NCBI RefSeq assembly: GCF_946481155.1
Contig: NZ_CAMLMK010000141.1
Coordinates: 1 to 5,583 of the forward strand
Reading direction: 5' to 3'
DNA: 5,583 bases
Source of the DNA: an uncultured Flavobacterium sp.
GTDB lineage: Bacteria; Bacteroidota; Bacteroidia; Flavobacteriales; Flavobacteriaceae
Positions within the stretch are counted from its first letter, which is position 1. Each line of letters opens with the position of its first letter. This document shows, piece by piece, positions 1-5,583 of this stretch. The position numbers and the translations under genes are program-made. Below the pieces are notes generated by a model. That model worked only from the letters and a program-made list of their open reading frames with translations. It was not told where the DNA came from and ran no database searches.

Positions 1-616
1 CATCGCGATATGGTGTAAAAGTATTCGAAAGCAAATCGTTGATTAAGTAATATCTGTTTTGTTTTTTTTCTGTTTGTGTCCAGCCGGCACCATTACCGGA
101 TTGTGCCATATTTGCAATATTGGAAGCCGCTTCCAGGTACTTTCCGCCACCCTGACTTGAAAAAGTATCGGCATCAAGGCCAATGATAATGTTAGCATAA
201 AAAGCCACAACCGCAATTAAGTTGGAATCATAGCTATTCGGATTGTATACAAAATTTTCAAACTCCAGGTATCTGAAATTGAATTCTTTATCATTAAAAT
301 TAAATACCGGAGAAGCATACGTTGAGTTGTAAATCGGTCTTGAAGACTGCACCTGAAGCGTACAGCTAAATTCATTAGAACTATAGGAATTAACAGTAAT
401 GAACATACTGCAATCGATGCGCTCATTTCTTGTATACGTTTTGGTGGTCCATTTTGTATTGTTTACAAATTCACCCAGGGAACGTTCCAATGTTTTAAAA
501 ATCTGCGTATTGGCATCAGTGATCTGATCATAATTAACTTTTAGCGTGCAGTTTAACTCCTGGCTGTGGCCAAAAAAAGAAACAAATAAAAGTGCAGTTA
601 TAATCCAATTACGCAT
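1..616 (-). CDS. porD: PorD-like (DUF4835) type IX secretion protein, 3' end cut off by window edge
   Basis: Only the first 205 codons are present; the reading frame is open to the left edge. The ATG at 616-614 is followed by a hydrophobic signal peptide (about residues 4-16) and a likely signal peptidase I site near GHS-Q (after residue 18), so the mature protein should be periplasmic or envelope-associated and begin with Gln. It lacks a lipobox. The following region (YDQITDANTQIF, then LERSLGEFVNNTKWT, residues 29-57) is what I recognise as the start of the DUF4835 family, which annotation pipelines call PorD and link to type IX secretion in Bacteroidota; its biochemical role is not established. 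Three cysteines are visible (23, 69, 85). The start overlaps the end of coaBC by 8 nt (ATGCGTAA), which suggests translational coupling. Family recognition is from memory of sequence pattern; full-length relatives are roughly 290-300 residues, so about a third is missing. Confidence 0.85.
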   Translation of the reverse strand, partial: MRNWIITALLFVSFFGHSQELNCTLKVNYDQITDANTQIFKTLERSLGEFVNNTKWTTKTYTRNERIDCSMFITVNSYSSNEFSCTLQVQSSRPIYNSTYASPVFNFNDKEFNFRYLEFENFVYNPNSYDSNLIAVVAFYANIIIGLDADTFSSQGGGKYLEAASNIANMAQSGNGAGWTQTEKKQNRYYLINDLLSNTFTPYRD

Positions 617-1817
617 AATGTTGTACTATTTTATTAACGATATCCTGAGCCACTTCTTCTTTGGATTTTAAATCCATTGGTTCAATTAAAAAATTCTTAT
701 CGATGAAAGTAATTTTGTTGGTCAGTTTTCCGAAACCTGCACCTTCATCATTTAACGAATTAAGAACAATCAAATCTAAGTTTTTTTTCTGGATTTTTTG
801 CTTTGCATGTTCAATTTCATTCTCAGTTTCCAGCGCAAATCCGATCAGGAACTGATTTTCCTTGATTTCCCCAAGCGAAGCCAGTATGTCGTTCGTTTTT
901 TCCAGTTCAATGGACAACGTGGCATCGTTCTTTTTTATTTTCTGTGCGGCGACATTTTTCGGTCGGTAATCCGCCACGGCGGCAGCGGCAATCGCAGCAT
1001 CTACATCTTTGAAGTAACGGTGACACGTCTCATACATTTCCTGAGCGGAAGTTACTCTTTCTACTTTGACAAGAGTATGTTTCAACTGTAAATGCGTTGG
1101 GCCTGAAACTAAAATTACTTCTGCTCCTTTTTCTGCGGCAGCTTTTGCAATATCAAAACCCATTTTCCCCGTCGAATGATTTCCGATAAAACGTACCGGA
1201 TCGATTGCTTCGTAGGTGGGCCCCGCAGTAACCAATACTTTCTTTCCTTTTAAAGGAAGTTTGCTTTCAAGATCTTTTTCCAGGAAACTGATAATATTTT
1301 CAGGCTCGGCCATTCTTCCTTCTCCGGAAAGTCCGCTTGCCAATTCACCACTTTCAGCGGGAATCATAATATTGCCAAAATCTTTGAGGGCTTTAAAACT
1401 CGTGAGGGTGGAACCATGTTTGTACATATCCAGATCCATTGCCGGAGCAAAGTAAACGGGACATTTTGCAGAAAGATAAGCAGCAATTAAAAGATTGTCG
1501 CAATTGCCGGTAGCCATTTTTGAAAGGGTGTTGGCAGTTGCCGGAGCAATGAGCATAAGGTCAGCCCATAGTGCTAAGTCTACGTGATTGTTCCATTCCG
1601 CTTCCTGGTCTTCATCATTGAAAAAAGAGGAATATACCGGATTTTTGGATAACGTGGATAATGTTAAGGGGGTAACAAAATCTTTAGAAGCAGGTGTCAT
1701 GATTACCTGAACCTGAGCACCTGCTTTTATAAGAAGTCTAACTAAAGTTGCTGTTTTATATGCGGCAATTCCTCCGGAAACACCGAGTAATACTTTTTTA
1801 CCGCTTAAAACAGACAT
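609..1817 (-). CDS. coaBC: Bifunctional CoaBC: phosphopantothenoylcysteine decarboxylase / phosphopantothenate-cysteine ligase
   Basis: This cytoplasmic enzyme carries out two consecutive steps of coenzyme A synthesis: CoaB joins cysteine to 4'-phosphopantothenate, and the FMN-dependent CoaC domain decarboxylates the product to 4'-phosphopantetheine. The length, 402 residues, is normal for the fused bacterial form. The CoaC domain (about 1-185) shows GVSGGIAAYK (12-21), the catalytic-type His78 in NNHVDLALWAD, and APATANT (91-97). The CoaB domain (about 190-402) shows TAGPTYEAIDPVRFIGNHSTGKMG (197-220; Asn213 matches E. coli Asn210) and AAVADYR followed by KIKK (293-296; Lys293 matches E. coli Lys289). 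Two CoaC residues differ from E. coli: PAMD has Asp128 where E. coli has Asn125, and LASGLSGEGRM has Ser161 where E. coli has Cys158. The CoaB half looks fully conserved. The gene starts 4 nt after rpoZ and overlaps porD by 8 nt, so it is in the bamD unit. Confidence 0.97.
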   Translation of the reverse strand: MSVLSGKKVLLGVSGGIAAYKTATLVRLLIKAGAQVQVIMTPASKDFVTPLTLSTLSKNPVYSSFFNDEDQEAEWNNHVDLALWADLMLIAPATANTLSKMATGNCDNLLIAAYLSAKCPVYFAPAMDLDMYKHGSTLTSFKALKDFGNIMIPAESGELASGLSGEGRMAEPENIISFLEKDLESKLPLKGKKVLVTAGPTYEAIDPVRFIGNHSTGKMGFDIAKAAAEKGAEVILVSGPTHLQLKHTLVKVERVTSAQEMYETCHRYFKDVDAAIAAAAVADYRPKNVAAQKIKKNDATLSIELEKTNDILASLGEIKENQFLIGFALETENEIEHAKQKIQKKNLDLIVLNSLNDEGAGFGKLTNKITFIDKNFLIEPMDLKSKEEVAQDIVNKIVQHYA

Positions 1818-1821
1818 AGTT

Positions 1822-2142
1822 TTATTGTTTATTTGAATCTCTGTAATAGATTTTACCTTCTAACCATTCCTGTACAGCCAATGCGTGTGGTTTTGGTAAT
1901 TTTTCGTAAAACTTAGATACTTCGATTTGCTCTTTGTTTTCGAAAATTTCCTCAAGACTGTCATTGTATGTCGCAAACTCCTCTAACTTATCAATCAATT
2001 CTTTTTTGATTTCAGAGTTGATTTGATTAGCTCTTCTTGCCATAATAGTAATCGCTTCATATACATTTCCGGTTGGCTCTTCGATTTTACTCTTATTGTA
2101 CGTTATCGTATTTACAGGAGCTGTAGTCTTCTTTAAATCCAT
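1822..2142 (-). CDS. rpoZ: RNA polymerase omega subunit (Rpb6/RpoZ family, Bacteroidota type)
   Basis: The 106-residue product is a small, highly charged protein. Residues 26-42 (NVYEAITIMARRANQIN) line up position by position with the E. coli omega motif NRFDLVLVAARRARQMQ, the helix that clamps the C-terminal tail of beta-prime and helps assemble RNA polymerase. The rest is unlike E. coli omega: an acidic middle (about 49-76) and a C-terminal segment LPKPHALAVQEWLEGKIYYR (82-101), which I recognise as typical of flavobacterial homologues. In E. coli omega also contributes to a ppGpp site; whether that holds here cannot be read from the sequence. It lies 6 nt after bamD and 4 nt before coaBC, in the same unit. 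Pairing of rpoZ with a CoA gene is also seen in Firmicutes, so this link is not unique. No frameshift or odd composition was seen. Confidence 0.93.
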   Translation of the reverse strand: MDLKKTTAPVNTITYNKSKIEEPTGNVYEAITIMARRANQINSEIKKELIDKLEEFATYNDSLEEIFENKEQIEVSKFYEKLPKPHALAVQEWLEGKIYYRDSNKQ

Positions 2143-2148
2143 ACTTAA

Positions 2149-2943
2149 TTATTTAGAAAATTTTTGTAATTCTTTTTCGATATTCGCCAATTTTTCATCG
2201 GCATCTGCTTTATACTTCGTATCCGGCTTGAAACGGATTAATCCCGAATAAGCAGCTTTTGCATTATTTAAACGTTCTTCCATTTTGGAAGAAACGCTGT
2301 TTATAGCTAATTGATAAGAGGAATCGAATTTATAATACAATGCCTCCTCTTTAAATTTTGTTCCCGGAAAATCTGAAATAAAATTCTCCATGGATTTTAC
2401 TGCCGCTTTATGGTCAGAAATACTATTATATTGTTTTGCAATTTCAAAAGCCTTCTTTTCCAATTTATCCCTTAATTCAGCAATCAGCTTATTAGCTTCA
2501 TCAAAATTTGGAGAATTCGGATATGTATTGATATAATTCTGCAATTTCTCAATCGCTTTATCTGTATCGGTTTGATCTAATGAATACACCGGAGATAAAA
2601 ACGCATAACATTTAGCGCCTAAAAAAGCAGCTTCCTCTTTATATTCGCTTTTTGGGTATGTTGCTGCAAAAGATTCAAACTGATAAGCCGCAAGATAATA
2701 TTGTTCCGTTTTGTAATACGATTGCGCAAACATATAAAACAGCTTTTCCGCTTGAGGTTTTCCTCTGTTTGGCCCGGCTAACTGTTCAAACAAACGGATA
2801 GCTTTACTATACTTTCCTTTTTCATATTTCTGAGTTGCAATTTCATATTTAAAAGCCAAATCTTCCGATTTTAAGGCCTTCTGGTAAGGGCTGCAGGAAA
2901 CAAAAAGTACTGAAAAAAGTAAAATATATAAAAAATTGCTCAT
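2149..2943 (-). CDS. bamD: Outer membrane assembly lipoprotein BamD (TPR protein)
   Basis: BamD is the essential lipoprotein partner of BamA in folding beta-barrel proteins into the outer membrane; it sits on the periplasmic face. The 264-residue product has a short signal peptide (1-16) ending in a lipobox LFVSC with the lipidated Cys at 17. The residues after Cys (SPYQK) lack the acidic run that sends some Bacteroidota lipoproteins to the cell surface, which fits a periplasmic location. The n-region has no Lys or Arg, which is unusual, but an in-frame TAA two codons upstream of the ATG excludes a nearby longer start. The body is a string of helical TPR-like repeats: about 28-56 (KYEKGKYSKAIRLFEQL), 65-112 (YYLAAYQFESFAATYPKS), 127-160 (AIEKLQNYINTYPNSPN), 163-203 (HKAAVKSMENFISDFPGTK) and 207-258. 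The recurrent F-x-x-x-x-P spacing is typical of BamD/YfiO. It is the first gene of the bamD-rpoZ-coaBC-porD unit and has its own promoter. Confidence 0.93.
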   Translation of the reverse strand: MSNFLYILLFSVLFVSCSPYQKALKSEDLAFKYEIATQKYEKGKYSKAIRLFEQLAGPNRGKPQAEKLFYMFAQSYYKTEQYYLAAYQFESFAATYPKSEYKEEAAFLGAKCYAFLSPVYSLDQTDTDKAIEKLQNYINTYPNSPNFDEANKLIAELRDKLEKKAFEIAKQYNSISDHKAAVKSMENFISDFPGTKFKEEALYYKFDSSYQLAINSVSSKMEERLNNAKAAYSGLIRFKPDTKYKADADEKLANIEKELQKFSK

Positions 2944-3001
2944 GTTTTATTTTGGTTATTATGCCTATTCCTTCAATTCTTCATTGATTTAAAAGCAACT
3001 G

Positions 3002-3032
3002 CAAAGTTAGTTATTAATTATAGAATACAAAA
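3002..3032 (-). promoter_or_regulatory. Bacteroidota-type promoter for bamD-rpoZ-coaBC-porD
   Basis: Read on the minus strand, TAACTTTG (3009-3002) matches the Bacteroidota -7 consensus TAnnTTTG exactly. TTTTG (3032-3028) supplies the -33 element, and the spacer is 18 nt, within the usual range for these promoters. Transcription would start around 2995-2998, leaving a leader of about 52-55 nt before the bamD ATG at 2943. The match to consensus is seen directly; use as the promoter is inferred. Confidence 0.7.
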
Positions 3033-3048
3033 TCTTTTTTTTCGTTAC

Positions 3049-3079
3049 AAAAAAACAAAAGATGTCTTAAAAGACATCT
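3049..3079 (-). terminator. Intrinsic terminator after ferritin
   Basis: A perfect 9-bp inverted repeat, AGATGTCTT (3060-3068) and AAGACATCT (3071-3079), lies 22 nt past the ferritin stop codon. On the minus strand it is followed by TTTTGTTTTTTTG (U-rich after transcription), the form of a rho-independent terminator. On the plus strand the hairpin is not followed by a T run, and no plus-strand gene points into it, so it acts for the minus-strand unit only. It separates the DUF6913-dapA-ferritin unit from the bamD promoter only 17 nt further on. Confidence 0.85.
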
Positions 3080-3101
3080 CTCCTAAAATGTATTATATTT
3101 C

Positions 3102-3614
3102 TCATTTAGCGCCGTTCTGTTTATCGCCCGAAAAACTTTTCATATCGTTATCAAACAGATACAATCCTCCTTTATCATCACCAATTAAATGGATTTTATC
3201 CAAAATGGTTCTAGCGGTCGCTTCTTCTTCAATTTGTTCCGAAACGTACCATTGCAGAAAATTATGGGTCGCATAATCCATTTCCTCTAAAGAAATGTGG
3301 ACCAACTCGTTAATACTTTGAGACACCATAACTTCATGCTCATACAATTGCGTAAACAATGTTTTGAAAGAGGAATAATCCAGACTTGGCTCAAAAACCT
3401 GAGGAATCTTTGCATTTCCGCCCCTTTGGTTCACATACTTGATTAATTTAAGCATATGCATTCTTTCTTCATCGGACTGGTTGTGCATGAAAGTCGAAAT
3501 CCCTTCAAATCCCTGAACTTCCGCCCAGGAAGCCATTGCCAGATAAATTTGTGATGAATCAGCTTCAACTTTTATCTGCTTGTTAAGTGCTGCTTCAATA
3601 GTTTTAGACAACAT
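3102..3614 (-). CDS. ftnA: Non-haem bacterial ferritin (FtnA type)
   Basis: This cytoplasmic iron-storage protein would form a 24-subunit shell that oxidises Fe(II) and stores it as a mineral core. The 170-residue product is close to E. coli FtnA in length (165). The di-iron ferroxidase ligands fall at exactly the E. coli FtnA numbers: Glu17, Glu50, His53, Glu94, Gln127 and Glu130, with the nearby conserved Tyr24. The third-iron-site residues Glu49, Glu126 and Glu129 are also present. This numbering match strongly supports the chosen start. There is no haem-binding Met of the bacterioferritin type at the expected place, and the protein is too long for Dps with its intact C-terminal helix and tail (GDDKGGLYLFDNDMKSF). 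It lies 23 nt downstream of dapA with no convincing promoter between, and is followed by an intrinsic terminator, so it is probably the last gene of the dapA unit. I saw no clear Fur-like box upstream. Confidence 0.96.
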   Translation of the reverse strand: MLSKTIEAALNKQIKVEADSSQIYLAMASWAEVQGFEGISTFMHNQSDEERMHMLKLIKYVNQRGGNAKIPQVFEPSLDYSSFKTLFTQLYEHEVMVSQSINELVHISLEEMDYATHNFLQWYVSEQIEEEATARTILDKIHLIGDDKGGLYLFDNDMKSFSGDKQNGAK

Positions 3615-3637
3615 AACTTTTCGATTTTAGTGTTTTG

Positions 3638-4519
3638 CTAATTTACGACTTTCTTTACAAAAGTGTTTAGTCGATTTGCTAAATCTTCGTTAACGTTTAC
3701 CAGCGGCAAACGGACCGTATTTTCAGATAATCCCAAGGATTTGAACACTTCCTTGATTCCACCAGGATTGCCCTGTTCGAAAATCATGTCAATGCTGTCA
3801 GCCAATAAATAGTGTAATTTATAAGCTTCATCCACTTTTCGTTGTAAGCCAAGGCGTACCATTTCAGAGAATTCTTTCGGGAAACCTTCGCCAATTACGG
3901 AAATCACCCCTGCTCCTCCGGCCAATACCATTGGTAACGTTATCATATCATCTCCGGAAATTACAAGAAAATCTTTGGGCTTGTCCTGAATAAGCTTCAT
4001 TGCCTGAACAATATCACCGGCCGCTTCTTTGATTCCAATCACATTTTTAAAATCATTTGCCAATCTCAAAACCGTTGCTGGCAGCATATTACTAGCCGTT
4101 CTTCCCGGTACATTATATAAAATTACCGGCAGCGGAGAATTCTCAGACACCATTTTAAAATGCTGGTAAATCCCTTCCTGAGTAGGTTTGTTATAATATG
4201 GCGACACTGAAAGAATGGCTGAAAAACCTGAAAAATCTCTGGTCTTCAACTCTTCCACTACTTCCATCGTATTGTTTCCGCCCACACCCAAAACTAAAGG
4301 CAATCTTCCATTGTTTGCCTCTTTGATGGTACTGATAACTAATTCCTTTTCATCCTTTGTAAGCGTTGCCGACTCGGCAGTAGTCCCTAAAACAACAAGG
4401 TATTCGACTCCTCCGTCAATTACAAAATTCACGATTTGTTTCAGTGCTTCCGTATCAACAGAAAAATCTTTTTTAAAAGGCGTTACCAACGCAACTCCGG
4501 TACCAATGAATGACTGCAT
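3638..4519 (-). CDS. dapA: 4-hydroxy-tetrahydrodipicolinate synthase
   Basis: DapA condenses pyruvate with aspartate semialdehyde, the committed step to diaminopimelate (for peptidoglycan) and lysine, in the cytoplasm. The 293-residue TIM barrel has normal length. Visible active-site elements are GTTAES (45-50; the Thr pair 46-47), SPYYNKP (106-112; Tyr109), LYNVPGRT (134-141; Tyr135 and Arg140) and the Schiff-base Lys164 in GIKEAAGD. All match E. coli Thr44/45, Tyr107, Tyr133, Arg138 and Lys161 by motif, which distinguishes it from sialic acid lyase and other family members. GTTAE instead of GTTGE is common in this phylum to my knowledge. In the lysine inhibitor site, E. coli His53 and His56 are replaced by Lys55 and Lys58, while Ser50, Ala51, Asn82, Glu86 and Tyr108 are kept; feedback control may therefore differ. 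It starts 3 nt after the DUF6913 stop, so the two are surely co-transcribed. No lysine riboswitch fits in the available space. Confidence 0.97.
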   Translation of the reverse strand: MQSFIGTGVALVTPFKKDFSVDTEALKQIVNFVIDGGVEYLVVLGTTAESATLTKDEKELVISTIKEANNGRLPLVLGVGGNNTMEVVEELKTRDFSGFSAILSVSPYYNKPTQEGIYQHFKMVSENSPLPVILYNVPGRTASNMLPATVLRLANDFKNVIGIKEAAGDIVQAMKLIQDKPKDFLVISGDDMITLPMVLAGGAGVISVIGEGFPKEFSEMVRLGLQRKVDEAYKLHYLLADSIDMIFEQGNPGGIKEVFKSLGLSENTVRLPLVNVNEDLANRLNTFVKKVVN

Positions 4520-4522
4520 TTT

Positions 4523-5041
4523 TTATATTTTGTTTAAAATTTTTAAATATTTGAATAATTCGGAGACAAATTCCTCGTGTTTTTCCGCGATCGTGCCCAC
4601 CATAAACGCGTTTATGCGCTTATCTATTGTAGAAAACCCAACTTTAAATTTTGCCTTCGACTGAATGGTGAGCCACATTAACGGCGGTTTTTCAATATCA
4701 TAATAACTGATCAGCATATCAAAAGGCGTATCAATGAAATTATTGACTTCCTGCTTTTTGAATTCTCCCACCAGGGTAATATCCTTCCTGCTGAAATGCG
4801 GATTTTCGAACACTTCCTTTTTCTTAATCCTGTCTTTGAATATCAGGACTTTGATATTACCATGATGAATTCCGTTCGAAATTATTTCTGAGATCAATTC
4901 GCTTTCTTTGGTAAAATACGTTTCATCAATCAGAAGACCAACGGTTTGTATCTTATCTTCGGTAACAAAAGGCTTATAATTTATCAAGGATTTCTTAACT
5001 GATTTTTTAATCAAAAAATCCTTTATTAGTTTTAAAAACAT
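4523..5041 (-). CDS. DUF6913 family protein, function unknown
   Basis: The 172-residue protein matches what I remember of a conserved flavobacterial family (DUF6913) for which no function is known. It begins with a basic, partly hydrophobic stretch (MFLKLIKDFLIKKSVKKSL, 1-19) that is not a signal peptide: it lacks an uncharged core and a cleavage site, but could be an amphipathic helix touching membrane or nucleic acid. Then comes a probable alpha/beta fold: a beta strand TVGLLIDET (33-41), KVLIFKD (64-70), a second strand pattern FDMLISYYD (107-115), and KFKVGFSTIDKRINAFMVGT (131-150), ending in a charged helix (153-172). No cysteine, metal-ligand cluster or nucleotide-binding P-loop is visible. 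It is first in the unit, only 3 nt before dapA, and reads divergently from the 5'-nucleotidase-domain gene. Its link to diaminopimelate synthesis is inferred from position alone. Confidence 0.8.
   Translation of the reverse strand: MFLKLIKDFLIKKSVKKSLINYKPFVTEDKIQTVGLLIDETYFTKESELISEIISNGIHHGNIKVLIFKDRIKKKEVFENPHFSRKDITLVGEFKKQEVNNFIDTPFDMLISYYDIEKPPLMWLTIQSKAKFKVGFSTIDKRINAFMVGTIAEKHEEFVSELFKYLKILNKI
4986..5023 (-). repeat. Two mutually exclusive inverted repeats in the 5' part of the DUF6913 gene
   Basis: GATTTTTT (5001-5008) and AAAAAATC (5013-5020) form a perfect 8-bp stem with a 4-nt loop. AAGGATTT (4986-4993) and AAATCCTT (5016-5023) form a second perfect 8-bp stem that uses the same right-hand arm. 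Only one can form at a time in the mRNA. They lie in codons about 7-19 of the DUF6913 gene, where Lys and Phe codons make the DNA rich in A and T runs, so chance is a good explanation. The pairing is seen; any function is speculative. Confidence 0.3.
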
Positions 5042-5060
5042 AGTAATTTTACTTGAAATA

Positions 5061-5068
5061 CAAATTTA
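5061..5068 (-). promoter_or_regulatory. Candidate -7 box for the DUF6913-dapA-ferritin unit
   Basis: On the minus strand TAAATTTG fits the Bacteroidota -7 consensus TAnnTTTG exactly, 19 nt before the DUF6913 ATG. Transcription would start near 5054-5057 and give a very short leader of about 14 nt. No good TTG/TTTG element is found about 17-20 nt further upstream, so the promoter is weaker evidence than the one for bamD. The same 48-bp gap (5042-5089) must also hold the start signal of the divergent plus-strand gene, for which I find only a 5-of-6 match, TAATTTTA at 5044-5051, without a -33 element. Confidence 0.45.
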
Positions 5069-5089
5069 ACTAAATAAGGCGCATTACGG

Positions 5090-5583
5090 ATGGTAAAGTT
5101 AAGAAAGTACAACCGTTTTTTCATACAAATAAATCTGGCTTTTTCTATTTTTTTGTTGGTTTCCTGTAGCGGAAACAGATATTACAACTCGAAAATTGAA
5201 GGCAGGCAGATCCCTGTAACTGTTCAGGCCGGTGAAGTAAAGTCGATTGATGAATATGTGGCACCTTACCGTGAGCATATCAATAAAGATCTGGACAACA
5301 TCCTTGCCTATTCCCCCGAAACACTGGATAAAAGCAAAGGTGAATGGCAAACCACCATTGGCAATCTGATGGCGGATATAACTTTGGAAATGGGAAATCC
5401 GGTTTTTTTTGCGAGGGAAAAGAAAAATATTGACATCACTATCCTGAACCACGGCGGTATTCGTTCTATTCTGCCGAAAGGAAATATTACTACAAGAACC
5501 GCATTTGAAATCATGCCGTTTGAAAACAGCCTTATTGTTGTGGAACTGAAAGGGACTGAAATCCGCGAAATGGCAAATTATAT
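5090..5583 (+). CDS. Lipoprotein with stand-alone 5'-nucleotidase C-terminal domain, 3' end cut off by window edge
   Basis: The first 164 codons are present. The ATG at 5090 is the only ATG possible because an in-frame TAA lies at 5075-5077. A basic n-region (MVKLRKYNR) and hydrophobic core lead to a lipobox LLVSC with Cys26; the next residues, SGNRYYN, lack an acidic surface-export run. After about 60 residues come hallmarks of the substrate-binding C-terminal domain of UshA/NucA-type 5'-nucleotidases: GNLMAD (91-96), NHGGIR (120-125) and PFENSLIVVELKG (143-155). Arg125, Phe144 and Asn146 have the spacing of the UshA nucleotide-binding Arg410, Phe429 and Asn431. The N-terminal metallophosphatase domain that carries the catalytic metals in UshA is absent: the signal peptide leads almost straight into the C-terminal domain. 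In flavobacteria the metallophosphatase is, as I recall, often the next gene, which would be outside this window. Probable role: periplasmic nucleotide salvage together with that partner. Alone it should not be catalytic. Confidence 0.85.
   Translation, partial: MVKLRKYNRFFIQINLAFSIFLLVSCSGNRYYNSKIEGRQIPVTVQAGEVKSIDEYVAPYREHINKDLDNILAYSPETLDKSKGEWQTTIGNLMADITLEMGNPVFFAREKKNIDITILNHGGIRSILPKGNITTRTAFEIMPFENSLIVVELKGTEIREMANY

Noticed and set aside
62..69. Runs of eight T (62-69 in porD, 781-788 in coaBC, 3035-3042 between genes, 5403-5410 in the nucleotidase-domain gene) as possible phase-variation tracts
   Set aside because: All genes are in frame, the functions are housekeeping, and such runs are expected in low-GC DNA rich in AAA and TTT codons.
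217..426. A minus-strand 69-codon frame inside porD
   Set aside because: It is in a different frame from the porD signal peptide and DUF4835 motifs, which read without interruption from 616 to the window edge.
661..1455. Several plus-strand open frames opposite coaBC (661-855, 798-1091, 1216-1455)
   Set aside because: They overlap each other and lie fully inside the conserved coaBC gene on the other strand.
3088..3276. A 62-codon plus-strand frame opposite the end of ferritin
   Set aside because: It is antisense to the conserved ferritin C-terminus and has no recognisable features.
4215..4664. A 149-codon plus-strand open frame opposite dapA and DUF6913
   Set aside because: It is antisense to two well-recognised conserved genes, has no family resemblance and no promoter; it is a by-product of codon use in the real genes.
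5042..5089. A lysine riboswitch or other structured leader upstream of the dapA unit
   Set aside because: The intergenic space is 48 bp, far too short for a lysine riboswitch, and no stem of useful length is visible.
5099..5514. Minus-strand open frames opposite the 5'-nucleotidase-domain gene
   Set aside because: The plus-strand frame has a lipobox and family motifs; the antisense frames have neither.

Overview
The window looks like chromosomal housekeeping DNA from a member of the Bacteroidota, most likely Flavobacterium or a close relative. The reasons are low GC, A/T-rich start regions without Shine-Dalgarno sequences, promoter boxes of the Bacteroidota type (TAnnTTTG with an upstream TTG), and lineage-specific proteins: a PorD/DUF4835 protein, a DUF6913 protein, a Bacteroidota-style omega subunit and a BamD lipoprotein. 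No mobile element, CRISPR array, tRNA or rRNA was seen.

Layout. Positions 1-2943 (minus strand) hold a tightly packed unit read in the order bamD, rpoZ, coaBC, porD. The gaps are 6 and 4 nt, followed by an 8-nt overlap, and porD runs off the left edge. Positions 2944-3101 hold the bamD promoter and the terminator of the preceding unit. Positions 3102-5041 (minus strand) hold a second unit, DUF6913, dapA and ferritin, with gaps of 3 and 23 nt, closed by an intrinsic terminator. A 48-bp divergent region (5042-5089) separates it from a plus-strand lipoprotein gene made only of the 5'-nucleotidase C-terminal domain, cut by the right edge.

How the genes fit together. The first unit combines cell-envelope assembly (BamD for outer membrane proteins, PorD for the type IX secretion system) with a core transcription subunit (omega) and a core cofactor step (coenzyme A synthesis). 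The second makes a lysine/diaminopimelate precursor enzyme, an iron-storage protein and one protein of unknown function. All are growth-linked functions.

I did not find a clearly new multi-gene system. The points most worth checking are the CoaC active site, where the Asn and Cys known to be catalytic in E. coli are Asp and Ser; the stand-alone 5'-nucleotidase C-terminal domain lipoprotein; the unexplained pairing of DUF6913 with dapA; and the placement of ferritin behind dapA without an obvious promoter of its own.
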